Source: Fodinibius halophilus
GTDB taxonomy: Bacteria > Bacteroidota > Rhodothermia > Balneolales > Balneolaceae
Reading direction: 5' to 3'
DNA length: 64,000 nt
Assembly (NCBI RefSeq): GCF_011059105.1
Contig: NZ_JAALLS010000002.1
Location: forward strand, 279,863-343,862
The position numbers were made by a program, and so were the translations under genes. Under the pieces are notes generated by a model. That model saw nothing but the letters and a program-made list of their open reading frames with translations, was not told the DNA's origin and did no database searches. Below, one piece after another: positions 1 to 7,861 of the stretch. The first letter of the stretch is position 1. The number at the start of each line of letters is the position of its first letter.

Positions 1-285
1 GTCTGCATAGACCGTGAAGTTTTTTAGCTTTTCTGCCTGCGTGCGATCAGTCACGTGTTCAAATTTAACAAAGAACGAAAGCCGATTGTTTTTTTCTTGC
101 ACCCGAACCGACTCAATACGGGCAGGGACTAAATCCCCTCTGGTATTTGCAATATGTACCAGTTCAAGAGCATCAAAAAGTGTTGGAGCGTATATATCGG
201 GGATGATTAATACATCACCCGCTACGCCATGTGATCGAGAAATATACCCGATCTGTTTGTACTGGTTTTCTATTGGTTCCAGCAT
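1..285 (-). CDS. rimM: Ribosome maturation factor RimM, N-terminal part (runs off the window)
   Basis: RimM binds the 30S head around S19 and helps late 16S rRNA maturation. The visible 95 codons start at an ATG read on minus from 285, and the frame stays open to the window edge. The early residues GYISRSHGVAGDVLI match the RimM N-terminal signature (G-x-hGxxG), followed by a beta-barrel-like stretch and FVKFEHVTDRTQAEKL, which resembles the family's conserved region before the PRC domain. The PRC-barrel half lies outside the window. The gene follows rpsP by 32 bp on the same strand, the classic rpsP-rimM order, which supports the call. trmD and rplS would be expected next but cannot be seen. 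Confidence 0.9.
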   Translation of the reverse strand, partial: MLEPIENQYKQIGYISRSHGVAGDVLIIPDIYAPTLFDALELVHIANTRGDLVPARIESVRVQEKNNRLSFFVKFEHVTDRTQAEKLKNFTVYAD

Positions 286-317
286 AAGCTGCCAGGTGTT
301 AAACACCTGTGTGCTTG

Positions 318-1274
318 TTAACTATTTTCTTTCTTTTCGTCTAGAGCACGTTGTACGGTTACACGATCTTCGTCATCGGTAACAAAGCCTTCGAGCTCAT
401 CCAGAGGAGTATTTTCGATATGTTCAATAGCCTCTTTAGCTAACATATCGCTAGAGGTTTGACCTTCGGAATCTTCCTCAGTGTCATCGTCCTCATCTTC
501 ATCCCCGTCATCAGAATCATCAGAAGCTTCAACTTCTTCCTCAGCGTCATCTTCCGAAGCATCGTCTTCCTCTTCCTCAGATTCATCTTCTTTGGCTTCA
601 GCAGCTGCTTCTTTTTCTTCAGGCTCTTCATCTTCGTCGGCAGAATCTTCTTCTGCTTCAACTTCTTCAGACTCTTCCTGTTCAGCAGTTTCCTGTGTTT
701 CTTCTTCAGCTTCAGGCTCTTCTTGCTCAGCTTCTTCTTGAGTTTCAGCCTCTTCAGCTACTTCTTCTTCCGTTTTAGCTTCGGCTTCATCATCTGCTTC
801 ATCTTCCTCTTCTTCAGCAGCGAGAGCTTCTTGTTTCGCCTTTTCTTTAGCTGCTTCTTCAGCTTTTTTCTTAAGCTGCTTTTGGAATTCTTTTTCTTCG
901 GCTTCGAGCAGTGCTTGCTGACGTTCTTTGCGTGTAGGAACCTCTTCTTCCTTTTCTTCACGCTTTTGACGCCATTCAGCAAGTGCTTCTTCAATCTCTT
1001 CTTCCGATTTGTCCCAACGAATCAGGTGCATTTCGTACATGATCCCTTGGTTCTTGAAAATGGATCGTACGGTATCAGTAGGCTGAGCACCTTGTTTTAG
1101 CCAGTGGAGTGCCCGTTCTCTGTTTAGTGTAAGCTGATTCTTTGGTGTTACATTATCAAAGCGACCTAAGTCTTCAATGATTCGACCATCTCTGGGTTTA
1201 CGGTTATCCGCAACAACAATGTGATGGATAGGTCGCTTTTTTCGACCTCTACGTTGTAATCTTATTCTTAACAA
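318..1274 (-). CDS. rpsP: 30S ribosomal protein S16 with a very long acidic C-terminal extension
   Basis: Residues 1-80 are a normal S16 (MLRIRLQRRGRKKRP, then HHIVVADNRKPRDG), a 16S rRNA-binding assembly protein. Bacterial S16 is usually about 80-100 residues; this one is 318. Residues 90-150 are charged and probably helical. Residues 153-270 are almost entirely Glu, Asp, Ala and Ser. Residues 276-315 form a small less biased helical end (AIEHIENTPLDELEGF). The reading frame is intact. The start is a TTG, preceded 8 nt upstream by AAGGAG, an unusually clear ribosome-binding site for this window; no in-frame ATG gives a complete S16 N-terminus. It sits between ffh and rimM. The tail is plausibly a solvent-exposed acidic arm in a halophile. 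Its function is unknown. Confidence 0.93.
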   Translation of the reverse strand: MLRIRLQRRGRKKRPIHHIVVADNRKPRDGRIIEDLGRFDNVTPKNQLTLNRERALHWLKQGAQPTDTVRSIFKNQGIMYEMHLIRWDKSEEEIEEALAEWRQKREEKEEEVPTRKERQQALLEAEEKEFQKQLKKKAEEAAKEKAKQEALAAEEEEDEADDEAEAKTEEEVAEEAETQEEAEQEEPEAEEETQETAEQEESEEVEAEEDSADEDEEPEEKEAAAEAKEDESEEEEDDASEDDAEEEVEASDDSDDGDEDEDDDTEEDSEGQTSSDMLAKEAIEHIENTPLDELEGFVTDDEDRVTVQRALDEKKENS

Positions 1275-1358
1275 TGGATTATCTCCTTAAATTATAACTT
1301 TTAATTTGCGTTGATTTTTCTATAGAGGATATTGTCGGAATCTTGCGCAATATATCAG

Positions 1359-1393
1359 GGATGTTGGGCTGGGCTAAACAGCGGTCAACATCC
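1359..1393 (-). promoter_or_regulatory. Hairpin between ffh and rpsP
   Basis: On minus, GGATGTTG pairs with CAACATCC, and an inner GCTG pairs with CAGC, giving a strong bulged stem just after the ffh stop. No T-run follows, so it does not look like a simple intrinsic terminator. It could be an RNA processing site, or a leader structure that tunes rpsP relative to ffh. Function is inferred only. Confidence 0.45.
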
Positions 1394-1400
1394 TTGTAAA

Positions 1401-2756
1401 TTATCCAAATGGTAATTTCCCTTTCATACCTTTCATGCCCTGCATCATCTGGCCGAGTTTACCCATGCCAGAGAAGGACTTCATCATCTTTTTCATCTGC
1501 TCAAATTGTTTCAGCAGATCATTAATATCAGAAACGCGGGTACCCGAACCTTTGGCAATACGCCGTTTTCGGGTCGCATTCAGGATCTCCGGGTTATGCT
1601 TCTCTTCCGGAGTCATCGAGCAGATGATTGCCTCGATGGGTTTAAAAGAATCTTCATCTAATTCAGCATCGGCATCTTGTAGTGCTTTTCCGGCTCCCGG
1701 TATCATTCCCACCAGATCCGAAATATTACCCATGCTTTTAACTTGTTGCAGCTGCTCATAGAAATCTTCCAGATCAAAACTGTCAGACTTTATTTTCTTT
1801 TGCAGCTCCTGTGCTTCTTTTTCATCAAACTCTTTTTGAGCTTTCTCGACGAGTGAAACCACATCACCCATGCCAAGGATACGTTGTGACATCCGTTCTG
1901 GGTAGAAGGGAGAAAGAGCGTCAAGCTTTTCGCCGGTACTTACAAACTTGATCGGTTTTTGGACCACATTCTTAATTGAGAGGGCCGCCCCGCCGCGGGT
2001 ATCACCGTCAAGCTTTGTTAATACAACACCATCGTAGTTGATGGTTTCATTAAATTCTTTTGCAGTATTAACAGCATCCTGTCCCGTCATAGAGTCAACG
2101 ATAAACAGTGTTTCATCGGGCTGTACTGCTTCTTTAATTTCAGCCACTTCGTTCATCATCTTTTCATCAACGTGCATACGACCGGCTGTATCAATAATAA
2201 CTGTGTCGAGCGCCAGGCTTTTTGCCATCGCTACTGCTTCTTTGGCAACGCGTACGGCATCTTTTTGGTCAATAGAATACACCGGAGTATCAATGGTGTC
2301 AGCCAGCGTTTTAAGCTGGTTAATAGCTGCCGGACGATAAACGTCGGCTGCCGCTAAAATAGGGTTTCGGTTATTCTCTTCTTTCAGATATTTAGCAAGC
2401 TTAGCGCTAAAGGTCGTCTTACCTGAACCTTGCAGGCCGGCAATCAGGATAACAGTAGGAGGCGTATGTGCAACAGATAGATCTACGCGCTCTTGTCCAA
2501 GAATTTGTGTGAGTTCATCATGCACAACCTTGGTAAACTGCTGGCCGGGATTGACGGCTGACAACACGTCCTCGCCCATGGCTCGTTCTTTAATATCATT
2601 GGTGAACTCTTTAGCAACTTCATAGTTCACATCAGCATCGAGCAGGGCACGACGTATTTCTCTCACCGTCTCCGCAATGTTGACGTCGGTAATCTTAGAT
2701 TCTCCTTTCAGTTTCTGAAAGGCATCATCCAGTTTTGATGAGAGATCCTGAAACAT
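1401..2756 (-). CDS. ffh: Signal recognition particle GTPase Ffh
   Basis: Ffh binds signal sequences of nascent membrane and secreted proteins and, with 4.5S RNA and FtsY, delivers ribosomes to the translocon. The 451-residue length is normal. The N domain covers about residues 1-90. The G domain has the P-loop GLQGSGKTT, DTAGRMHVD, and TKLDGDTRGGAALS. The M domain ends in a methionine-rich tail (MKKMMKSFSGMGKLGQMMQG), as expected for signal-sequence binding. It lies 126 bp upstream of rpsP on the same strand. Ffh next to rpsP is a conserved arrangement in many bacteria. Confidence 0.98.
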   Translation of the reverse strand: MFQDLSSKLDDAFQKLKGESKITDVNIAETVREIRRALLDADVNYEVAKEFTNDIKERAMGEDVLSAVNPGQQFTKVVHDELTQILGQERVDLSVAHTPPTVILIAGLQGSGKTTFSAKLAKYLKEENNRNPILAAADVYRPAAINQLKTLADTIDTPVYSIDQKDAVRVAKEAVAMAKSLALDTVIIDTAGRMHVDEKMMNEVAEIKEAVQPDETLFIVDSMTGQDAVNTAKEFNETINYDGVVLTKLDGDTRGGAALSIKNVVQKPIKFVSTGEKLDALSPFYPERMSQRILGMGDVVSLVEKAQKEFDEKEAQELQKKIKSDSFDLEDFYEQLQQVKSMGNISDLVGMIPGAGKALQDADAELDEDSFKPIEAIICSMTPEEKHNPEILNATRKRRIAKGSGTRVSDINDLLKQFEQMKKMMKSFSGMGKLGQMMQGMKGMKGKLPFG

Positions 2757-3149
2757 GAGTGAATGTATATTCTATAGAATTATATGCTGTTAATTGCATG
2801 CCCGGTACAGTACCGGAACAAAGTCTCGCAAAATAAGGACATTTTATTGGGTTATCAACAGAATTATTCGATTGAATGCTAAACCATAGGAAAGCAAGGT
2901 TTGCAACCAAGGTGCTTGTAAGGGTATAAATGATACGAAGGGCAGAAAGACTAATGTCTATTGTATAACAGCTGTTCTGCTAACAGTAGTTTCTTATAGT
3001 CTGAAAAGAAAAGCTGTGTTTAACGCACAGCAGTGAGGTTTTAGGGACGGATTGACCGACCGTTTTTTGACGGAACAACTGGCTTTGAAGACCCTATAAG
3101 ATGTGTAAAGGTAGGGTATTTAATATATCGAAAGAGTCAAGGTTAGCCT
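2757..3149. other. Non-coding region upstream of ffh
   Basis: No convincing gene is present. The region has a perfect palindrome at 2802-2816 (CCGGTAC-A-GTACCGG) about 45 bp before the ffh start on the minus strand, which could be an operator or part of the leader. It also holds the terminator-like hairpin listed separately. No clear TAnnTTTG promoter was found for ffh. Confidence 0.5.
3003..3031 (-). terminator. Terminator-like hairpin on minus with no obvious gene upstream
   Basis: Read on minus, GCTGTG-CGTTAAA-CACAGC is followed by TTTTCTTTT. This is a short intrinsic-terminator shape. The next minus-strand gene upstream of it is far away across fabI. It either ends an unannotated transcript or is a chance hairpin. 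Confidence 0.35.
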
Positions 3150-3429
3150 ATGTATATAATGACAAGCAGATCCACAGAGGTTTTCGCCCGTTTTTTAGTT
3201 GGGGGTTTCTGTTTTAATGCTGGGTGCCTGTGCGAGCACACAGCCTCCAACGCAAGAGCTGACAAAAACAGAGGCTGCCATTAATCAGGTAGGGGCAAAG
3301 AGATTATCTCCCTGGAGATAAGGGAAGCACGAAAGAAATTGAAGAAAGAAAAAGAACTAGTTAAAGTTATTATCTCTGTCAAAATGGAACTATCGACGAG
3401 TGGTTGCTGGCAAACTGATCGTTCTTTAT
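3150..3429 (+). pseudogene. Decayed DUF4398-type lipoprotein gene
   Basis: Joining pieces across two frameshifts gives a recognisable lipoprotein start. From ATG 3159 the first frame reads MTSRSTEVFARFLVG. One base later the next frame gives VSVLMLGACASTQPP with a lipobox Cys at 3229-3231, then QELTKTEAAINQVGAK. A second shift near 3301 gives EIISLEIREARKKLKKEKEL. Small outer-membrane-type lipoproteins with a DUF4398 domain typically read 'A..AI.qA....A..LELREAR.KL..A'. The last piece ends in TAG near 3429. The second shift coincides with a perfect palindrome (TTATCTCC-CT-GGAGATAA, 3303-3320). The family assignment is from memory of the pattern. The broken frame is seen directly. Confidence 0.5.
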
Positions 3430-3431
3430 AG

Positions 3432-3483
3432 CTGTCATTTCGAGGAGTTTGCGGAATCTCTTTGGAATGACAGTTTTTTATTT
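3432..3483 (+). terminator. Hairpin repeat with T-run, TGTCATTTCGA type
   Basis: CTGTCATT and AATGACAG form perfect 8-bp arms around a loop containing the TTTCGA..GGAATCTC text seen in a common dispersed palindrome of Bacteroidota genomes. TTTTTTATTTTG follows, so it may also work as a terminator for the decayed gene. A related fragment lies at 54713-54753. Confidence 0.5.
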
Positions 3484-3541
3484 TGTTTTATTATCTTCAG
3501 GCAGAAGAAATTGAATTCCAAGAAATAGAATAACGTATTTT

Positions 3542-4381
3542 ATGGCTGACCAACAAGGATATGGATTGCTGAAAGGCAAAAAAGGATTGATTTTTGGTGC
3601 GCTGGACGAACGCAGTATTGCATGGCGCATCGCACTGGCGTGTCAAAGAGAGGGCGCAGAATTTTCACTATCCAATGCTCCGGTGGCATTACGATTTGGC
3701 GAATTGGATGATCTGGCAGAAGAGACTGGCGCAAAAGTAATTCCTTGCGATGTATCTAACGAGGAAGACGTTGAAGAGTTGATGCAAAAAGTAAAAGAGG
3801 AGCATGGCAAGATCGACTTTATGTTGCATGCGATCGGGATGTCTCCCAATGTGAGAAAGAATAAAGGATATGAGGAGTTGAACTACCAGTGGATGCAAAA
3901 AACACTGGATATTTCAGCAGTCTCTTTACACAAGGTTATTCGCTATGCAGACGAAGCTGATATATTGAATGACGGGGCCAGTATTCTCGCTCTTTCCTAT
4001 ATCGGTGCCCAGCGTATCTTTTCTAAGTATAGTGATATGAATGATGCGAAGGCCCTGCTGGAGAGTATTGCTCGCAATTACGGAAGTCGTTTGGCCGATC
4101 GCGGGATTCGGGTAAATACTATTTCACAGGCTCCGACCAAAACATCAGCGGGTAGTGGAATCAAAGGATTTGACGGAATGTATACGTTCGCTGAAAAGAT
4201 AGCACCGTTGGGTAATCCTTCTGCGGATGAATGTGCGGATTATTGTGTTACTTTATTCTCAGATCTTACGCGAAAAGTAACAATGCAGAATCTCTATCAC
4301 GATGGCGGCTTTGTTACGGCCGGTATTGATGAGGAGATGATCAATGATCTGGCTGAAATGTATGCCGATGAGGATGAGTAA
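3542..4381 (+). CDS. fabI: Enoyl-[acyl-carrier-protein] reductase (NADH), FabI type
   Basis: FabI catalyses the last reduction of each fatty-acid elongation cycle. The 279-residue protein is a classical FabI-type short-chain dehydrogenase. It has the N-terminal cofactor loop KGKKGLIFGALDERSIAW, the HAIG motif near residue 96, and the catalytic pair Tyr163 and Lys170 (Y-x6-K, in KYSDMNDAK), with Tyr153 in place. A moderately acidic C-terminal tail (MYADEDE) extends past the usual end. It is followed by a terminator, so it is probably monocistronic. Annotated start ATG at 3542 gives the expected N-terminus. Confidence 0.97.
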   Translation: MADQQGYGLLKGKKGLIFGALDERSIAWRIALACQREGAEFSLSNAPVALRFGELDDLAEETGAKVIPCDVSNEEDVEELMQKVKEEHGKIDFMLHAIGMSPNVRKNKGYEELNYQWMQKTLDISAVSLHKVIRYADEADILNDGASILALSYIGAQRIFSKYSDMNDAKALLESIARNYGSRLADRGIRVNTISQAPTKTSAGSGIKGFDGMYTFAEKIAPLGNPSADECADYCVTLFSDLTRKVTMQNLYHDGGFVTAGIDEEMINDLAEMYADEDE

Positions 4382-4413
4382 AAACGATCCTTTTTAATGT
4401 TATTTGTTTTATG

Positions 4414-4451
4414 AGTCTGATGGGCTATGAGCCTGTCAGACTTTTTTTATT
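4414..4451 (+). terminator. Intrinsic terminator after fabI
   Basis: AGTCTGATGGGCT and AGCCTGTCAGACT form a 13-bp stem with two mismatches, followed by seven T. It lies 33 bp after the fabI stop. Confidence 0.8.
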
Positions 4452-4542
4452 TAATGGATGTTAAAATATGTCCAGCTATTTTAAACTCTTAGCGAAAAAT
4501 AGTTACTTACTAGCAGTTTGAAACGACCATTAAAAAACCATC

Positions 4543-7017
4543 ATGATGAAAAGACTGGCATTTCTTTTATACGTATTGTTGTTTACAGTAACAGCGGTTA
4601 CGATTGCACAAGATACCCCTACAATTAGTGAGAAAACGAAAGGGTTTGAAAAGCAGGAGGGGTACTTCACCTATTACTGGGATGACACCAACGGGAAGGT
4701 GTGGCTGGAGATCGATAAGTACGATACTGAGTTTTTATATGTTAACTCCCTGACAGCGGGTGTCGGTTCTAATGATATTGGTCTTGATCGTAATCAGCTG
4801 GGAGATAATCGAGTGGTTTATTTTGAACGCCGGGGTCCCAAGGTATTGATGGTGCAGCCGAACTATTCGTATCGTGCTATTACCGACAATCAGAAAGAGA
4901 AACAGTCGGTGCGCGATGCTTTTGCAAATTCTGTGTTATGGGGTTTTAAAGTTGCTGCTGAAGAGGATGGCAAGGTATTGGTTGATATGACGAGCTTTTT
5001 GATGCGGGATGCACATGGGGTCAGTAACGTATTGCAGCGCAATAAAGAAGGAAGTTATAGTGTGGATGAAAGTCGCTCAGTCCTCTACCGGGAAGCGACT
5101 ATGAACTTCCCTGAAAATACGGAGTTTGAAGCTACCCTAACCTTTACAGGGAACAAGCCAGGTCGCCAGGTGCGTTCGGTCACGCCTACTGCTGATGCCA
5201 TTACAGTTCGTCAGCACCATTCTTTTGTGAGGTTGCCTGATGATGATTTTGAGCCCCGTAAATTTGATCCCCGGGCCGGATACTTTGGTATCAGCTATCA
5301 AGATTATAGCACGCCCATTTCTGAGTCCATTGATAAGCGATTTATCACCAAGCATCGATTAAAGAAGAAAAATCCCGATGCGGAAATGAGTGAGCCGGTA
5401 GAGCCGATTGTGTATTATCTTGATCCCGGGACGCCCGAGCCGGTACGGAGTGCTCTGTTGGATGGTACTCGATGGTGGAATCAGGCTTTTGAAGCAGCGG
5501 GATATAAAGATGCGTTCCAGGTAAAGATGTTGCCCGATAGTGCACACCCGATGGATGTTCGTTATAATATGATTAACTGGGTACACCGTTCTACCAGGGG
5601 ATGGTCGTATGGAAGTTCAGTAGTAGATCCACGCACGGGTGAGATTATTAAGGGACATGTGTTGCTTGGATCGTTACGTGTTCGCCAAGACTATCTGCTA
5701 GCTGAGGGATTGCTTTCTCCTTATAAAGAGGGAGTGAATTTTGATGAGGATAATCCCATGCTTGAGATGGGCCTGGCTCGTATACGCCAGTTATCAGCTC
5801 ATGAGGTGGGGCATACACTGGGGCTTGCCCATAATTTTGCGGCCAGTACGAATAATCGTGCCTCGGTGATGGATTATCCGGCGCCCAAAGTTGGAATCAA
5901 AAAAGATAGTACCCTTGATCTTTCGAAGGCCTATGATACCGGTATTGGTGAGTGGGACAAGGTGACGATCACCTACGGATATAAAGATGTACGAGGGCTA
6001 CCCAGCGCGGAAGCAGCCCTGGAAAATGTTATAGAAGATGCTATTGATGAAGGGCTGCTGTTTATTTCAGATAGAGATGCGCGTCCGGCAGCCGGAGCAC
6101 ACCCCAAAGCGCACCTGTGGGATAACGGGAAAAATGCGGTAGACCAACTACATCATATAATGCAGGTTCGGGAAATAGCACTGCAGAACTTTTCTGAATC
6201 AAATATTCCCACCGGTACGCCAATGGCAAAGCTTGAGGATACACTGGTACCTATGTATTTATTGCATCGTTTCCAGATTGAAGGTACCGTAAAACTTGTC
6301 GGGGGATTGGATTATAGCTACAACCTACGAGGCGACAGTCAAAAGGGGCCAAAGCCGGTGGCCGATTCCACACAGCGGGCTGCTCTAGATGCTATGTTGG
6401 CAACCCTGTCTCCAGAGGCACTGGGTATGCCCGATCGTATTTTAGATCTTATTCCTCCACGGCCTCTCGGTTATTATGATTCCAGGGAGCTGTTTAATAG
6501 TCATACCGATCCGGCTTTTGATCCGTTGGGAGCTGCAGAAACAGCTGCTTCTATGTCAGCAGAACTCCTCTTGAATACCAACCGAGCAGCTCGCTTGGTA
6601 GATCTTGAGGCTCGCAATGCCGATAATCTTGGCTTGGGTGATATGCTGGATAAGCTGATTAAAAATACATGGCAGAAGAAGGTGGGAAAAGGATATGAGG
6701 GGGCTCTGCAGAATACTATTAATCATGTTGTCTTATATGAGATGATTAAGCTGGCATCCCATGAAAATGCTTCTACCCAGGTTAAGGCAATTACTAATCT
6801 TAAGCTTGAAGCTCTTCGAGAATGGATGAAAGTGAAAGCCGAAAAAGGAGAGGCAGGGGCTCAGCGAAAGGCCTCGCTCTTGTACGGTTATCGAACACTC
6901 AAGCAATTTAAAGAAAAAGGTGATTCCTTTATGCCTGCCTCCCCATTATCGCCCCCTCCGGGGTCACCAATTGGAAGTGGTGAGGTACCACATCTTGAGT
7001 GTGGATTAAGTGAATGA
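4543..7017 (+). CDS. Secreted zinc-dependent metalloprotease, DUF5117/DUF4953 family
   Basis: This is an 824-residue exported protein with a signal peptide (residues 1-22, MMKRLAFLLYVLLFTVTAV then AQ). After it come a DUF5118-like segment (about 30-70), a DUF5117 region (about 75-270) and a DUF4953 catalytic region. The zinc motif HEVGHTLGLAHNF starts at residue 420 and fits the metzincin form HExxHxxGxxH, followed by SVMDYPAP as the Met-turn. Proteases of this family are frequent in Bacteroidota. Their substrates are mostly unknown. The C-terminus keeps the PPPGSPIG motif but then ends in a short unrelated-looking tail. It is flanked by terminators and looks monocistronic. Confidence 0.92.
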   Translation: MMKRLAFLLYVLLFTVTAVTIAQDTPTISEKTKGFEKQEGYFTYYWDDTNGKVWLEIDKYDTEFLYVNSLTAGVGSNDIGLDRNQLGDNRVVYFERRGPKVLMVQPNYSYRAITDNQKEKQSVRDAFANSVLWGFKVAAEEDGKVLVDMTSFLMRDAHGVSNVLQRNKEGSYSVDESRSVLYREATMNFPENTEFEATLTFTGNKPGRQVRSVTPTADAITVRQHHSFVRLPDDDFEPRKFDPRAGYFGISYQDYSTPISESIDKRFITKHRLKKKNPDAEMSEPVEPIVYYLDPGTPEPVRSALLDGTRWWNQAFEAAGYKDAFQVKMLPDSAHPMDVRYNMINWVHRSTRGWSYGSSVVDPRTGEIIKGHVLLGSLRVRQDYLLAEGLLSPYKEGVNFDEDNPMLEMGLARIRQLSAHEVGHTLGLAHNFAASTNNRASVMDYPAPKVGIKKDSTLDLSKAYDTGIGEWDKVTITYGYKDVRGLPSAEAALENVIEDAIDEGLLFISDRDARPAAGAHPKAHLWDNGKNAVDQLHHIMQVREIALQNFSESNIPTGTPMAKLEDTLVPMYLLHRFQIEGTVKLVGGLDYSYNLRGDSQKGPKPVADSTQRAALDAMLATLSPEALGMPDRILDLIPPRPLGYYDSRELFNSHTDPAFDPLGAAETAASMSAELLLNTNRAARLVDLEARNADNLGLGDMLDKLIKNTWQKKVGKGYEGALQNTINHVVLYEMIKLASHENASTQVKAITNLKLEALREWMKVKAEKGEAGAQRKASLLYGYRTLKQFKEKGDSFMPASPLSPPPGSPIGSGEVPHLECGLSE

Positions 7018-7035
7018 TATGTTAAGACAGGACAG

Positions 7036-7077
7036 GGATTGTTTCGCTATGGGAAAGCGGAACAATCCATTTTATTT
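7036..7077 (+). terminator. Intrinsic terminator after the metalloprotease gene
   Basis: GGATTGTT and AACAATCC form the outer stem, and CGCT and AGCG extend it inward. ATTTTATTT follows. Confidence 0.75.
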
Positions 7078-7124
7078 AATTGCCAATCAAGATAGGTTGC
7101 CAAAATATATTTTAGAAGGTTTCA

Positions 7125-7724
7125 ATGATTTCTCCCCAAGAACTTCTTAATGCGTATGCCAATGGGGCGTTTCCGATGGCGGATTCTCGTGATGATCCCG
7201 AAGCCAAATGGTATACTTCGAGCCGGCGTGGAATAATCCCTTTGGATGAATTCCGGGTCTCATCGAATGTGCGTAGGATCGTCCGAAATCATCATTATAA
7301 TATAAAGTTTGATTATGCCTTTCGTGATGTGATAGAGGGGTGCGCTGACCGGGAATCAACATGGATTTCTCATGATATTGTTAATTCGTATTGTCAGCTG
7401 CATCGCCTTGGTCATGCCCACTCGGTGAGTGTATACAATAAAAAATGGGAGCTGGTTGGTGGTCAGTATGGTGTCTCGTTGGGCGCTGCTTATTTTGGGG
7501 AATCGGTGTTTGGATGGGCTAAAGAAGCCTCCAAGGTCGCCCTGTACTGGACCCATAAAGCGTTGGAACAGGGAGGGTTTGAGTTATGGGATACCCAGTT
7601 CTGGACCGAGCACCTTGCTCGGTTCGGCTGTGTTGAGATTCCTGCTGATGAGTATGAAAAACGATTGGATGATGCGCTTAAAAAGGAGGCCTCATTTGAA
7701 TCTGTATCAACGGATATGGAGTAG
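7125..7724 (+). CDS. aat: Leucyl/phenylalanyl-tRNA--protein transferase
   Basis: Aat moves Leu or Phe from its tRNA to proteins with N-terminal Arg or Lys, marking them for ClpS/ClpAP (N-end rule). The 199 residues hold the family landmarks: AYANGAFPMAD at the N-terminus, VGGQYGVSLGAAYFGESVF in the middle, ASKVALYWTHKALEQGGF, then DTQFWTEHLARFG. The length is a little short of the ~230 of E. coli but normal for Bacteroidota. In many genomes aat lies beside clpA or clpS; that is not the case here. The gene converges on dxs with a shared terminator. Confidence 0.95.
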   Translation: MISPQELLNAYANGAFPMADSRDDPEAKWYTSSRRGIIPLDEFRVSSNVRRIVRNHHYNIKFDYAFRDVIEGCADRESTWISHDIVNSYCQLHRLGHAHSVSVYNKKWELVGGQYGVSLGAAYFGESVFGWAKEASKVALYWTHKALEQGGFELWDTQFWTEHLARFGCVEIPADEYEKRLDDALKKEASFESVSTDME

Positions 7725-7801
7725 TATAATCTCAATATTATCGAGCCTTTCTTAATCTTTACTTATCAGAAGGATAGCTTTATGGGGTAGCGAAAGGGTT
7801 T

Positions 7802-7841
7802 AAAAAAAGCTCTCAGGATTTTGTTCCCGAGAGCTTTAAAA
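7802..7841. terminator. Bidirectional terminator between aat and dxs
   Basis: AAAGCTCTC and GAGAGCTTT form a strong stem flanked by A-rich sequence on the left and right, so both strands end in U-rich tracts. It serves convergent genes. Confidence 0.85.
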
Positions 7842-7861
7842 AATGATTAGTGAACTGCCTT

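Noticed and set aside
459..1100. A 213-residue Phe- and Leu-rich open frame on plus over rpsP
   Set aside because: The antisense of a Glu-rich repeat naturally gives Phe, Leu and Ser codons. No independent evidence.
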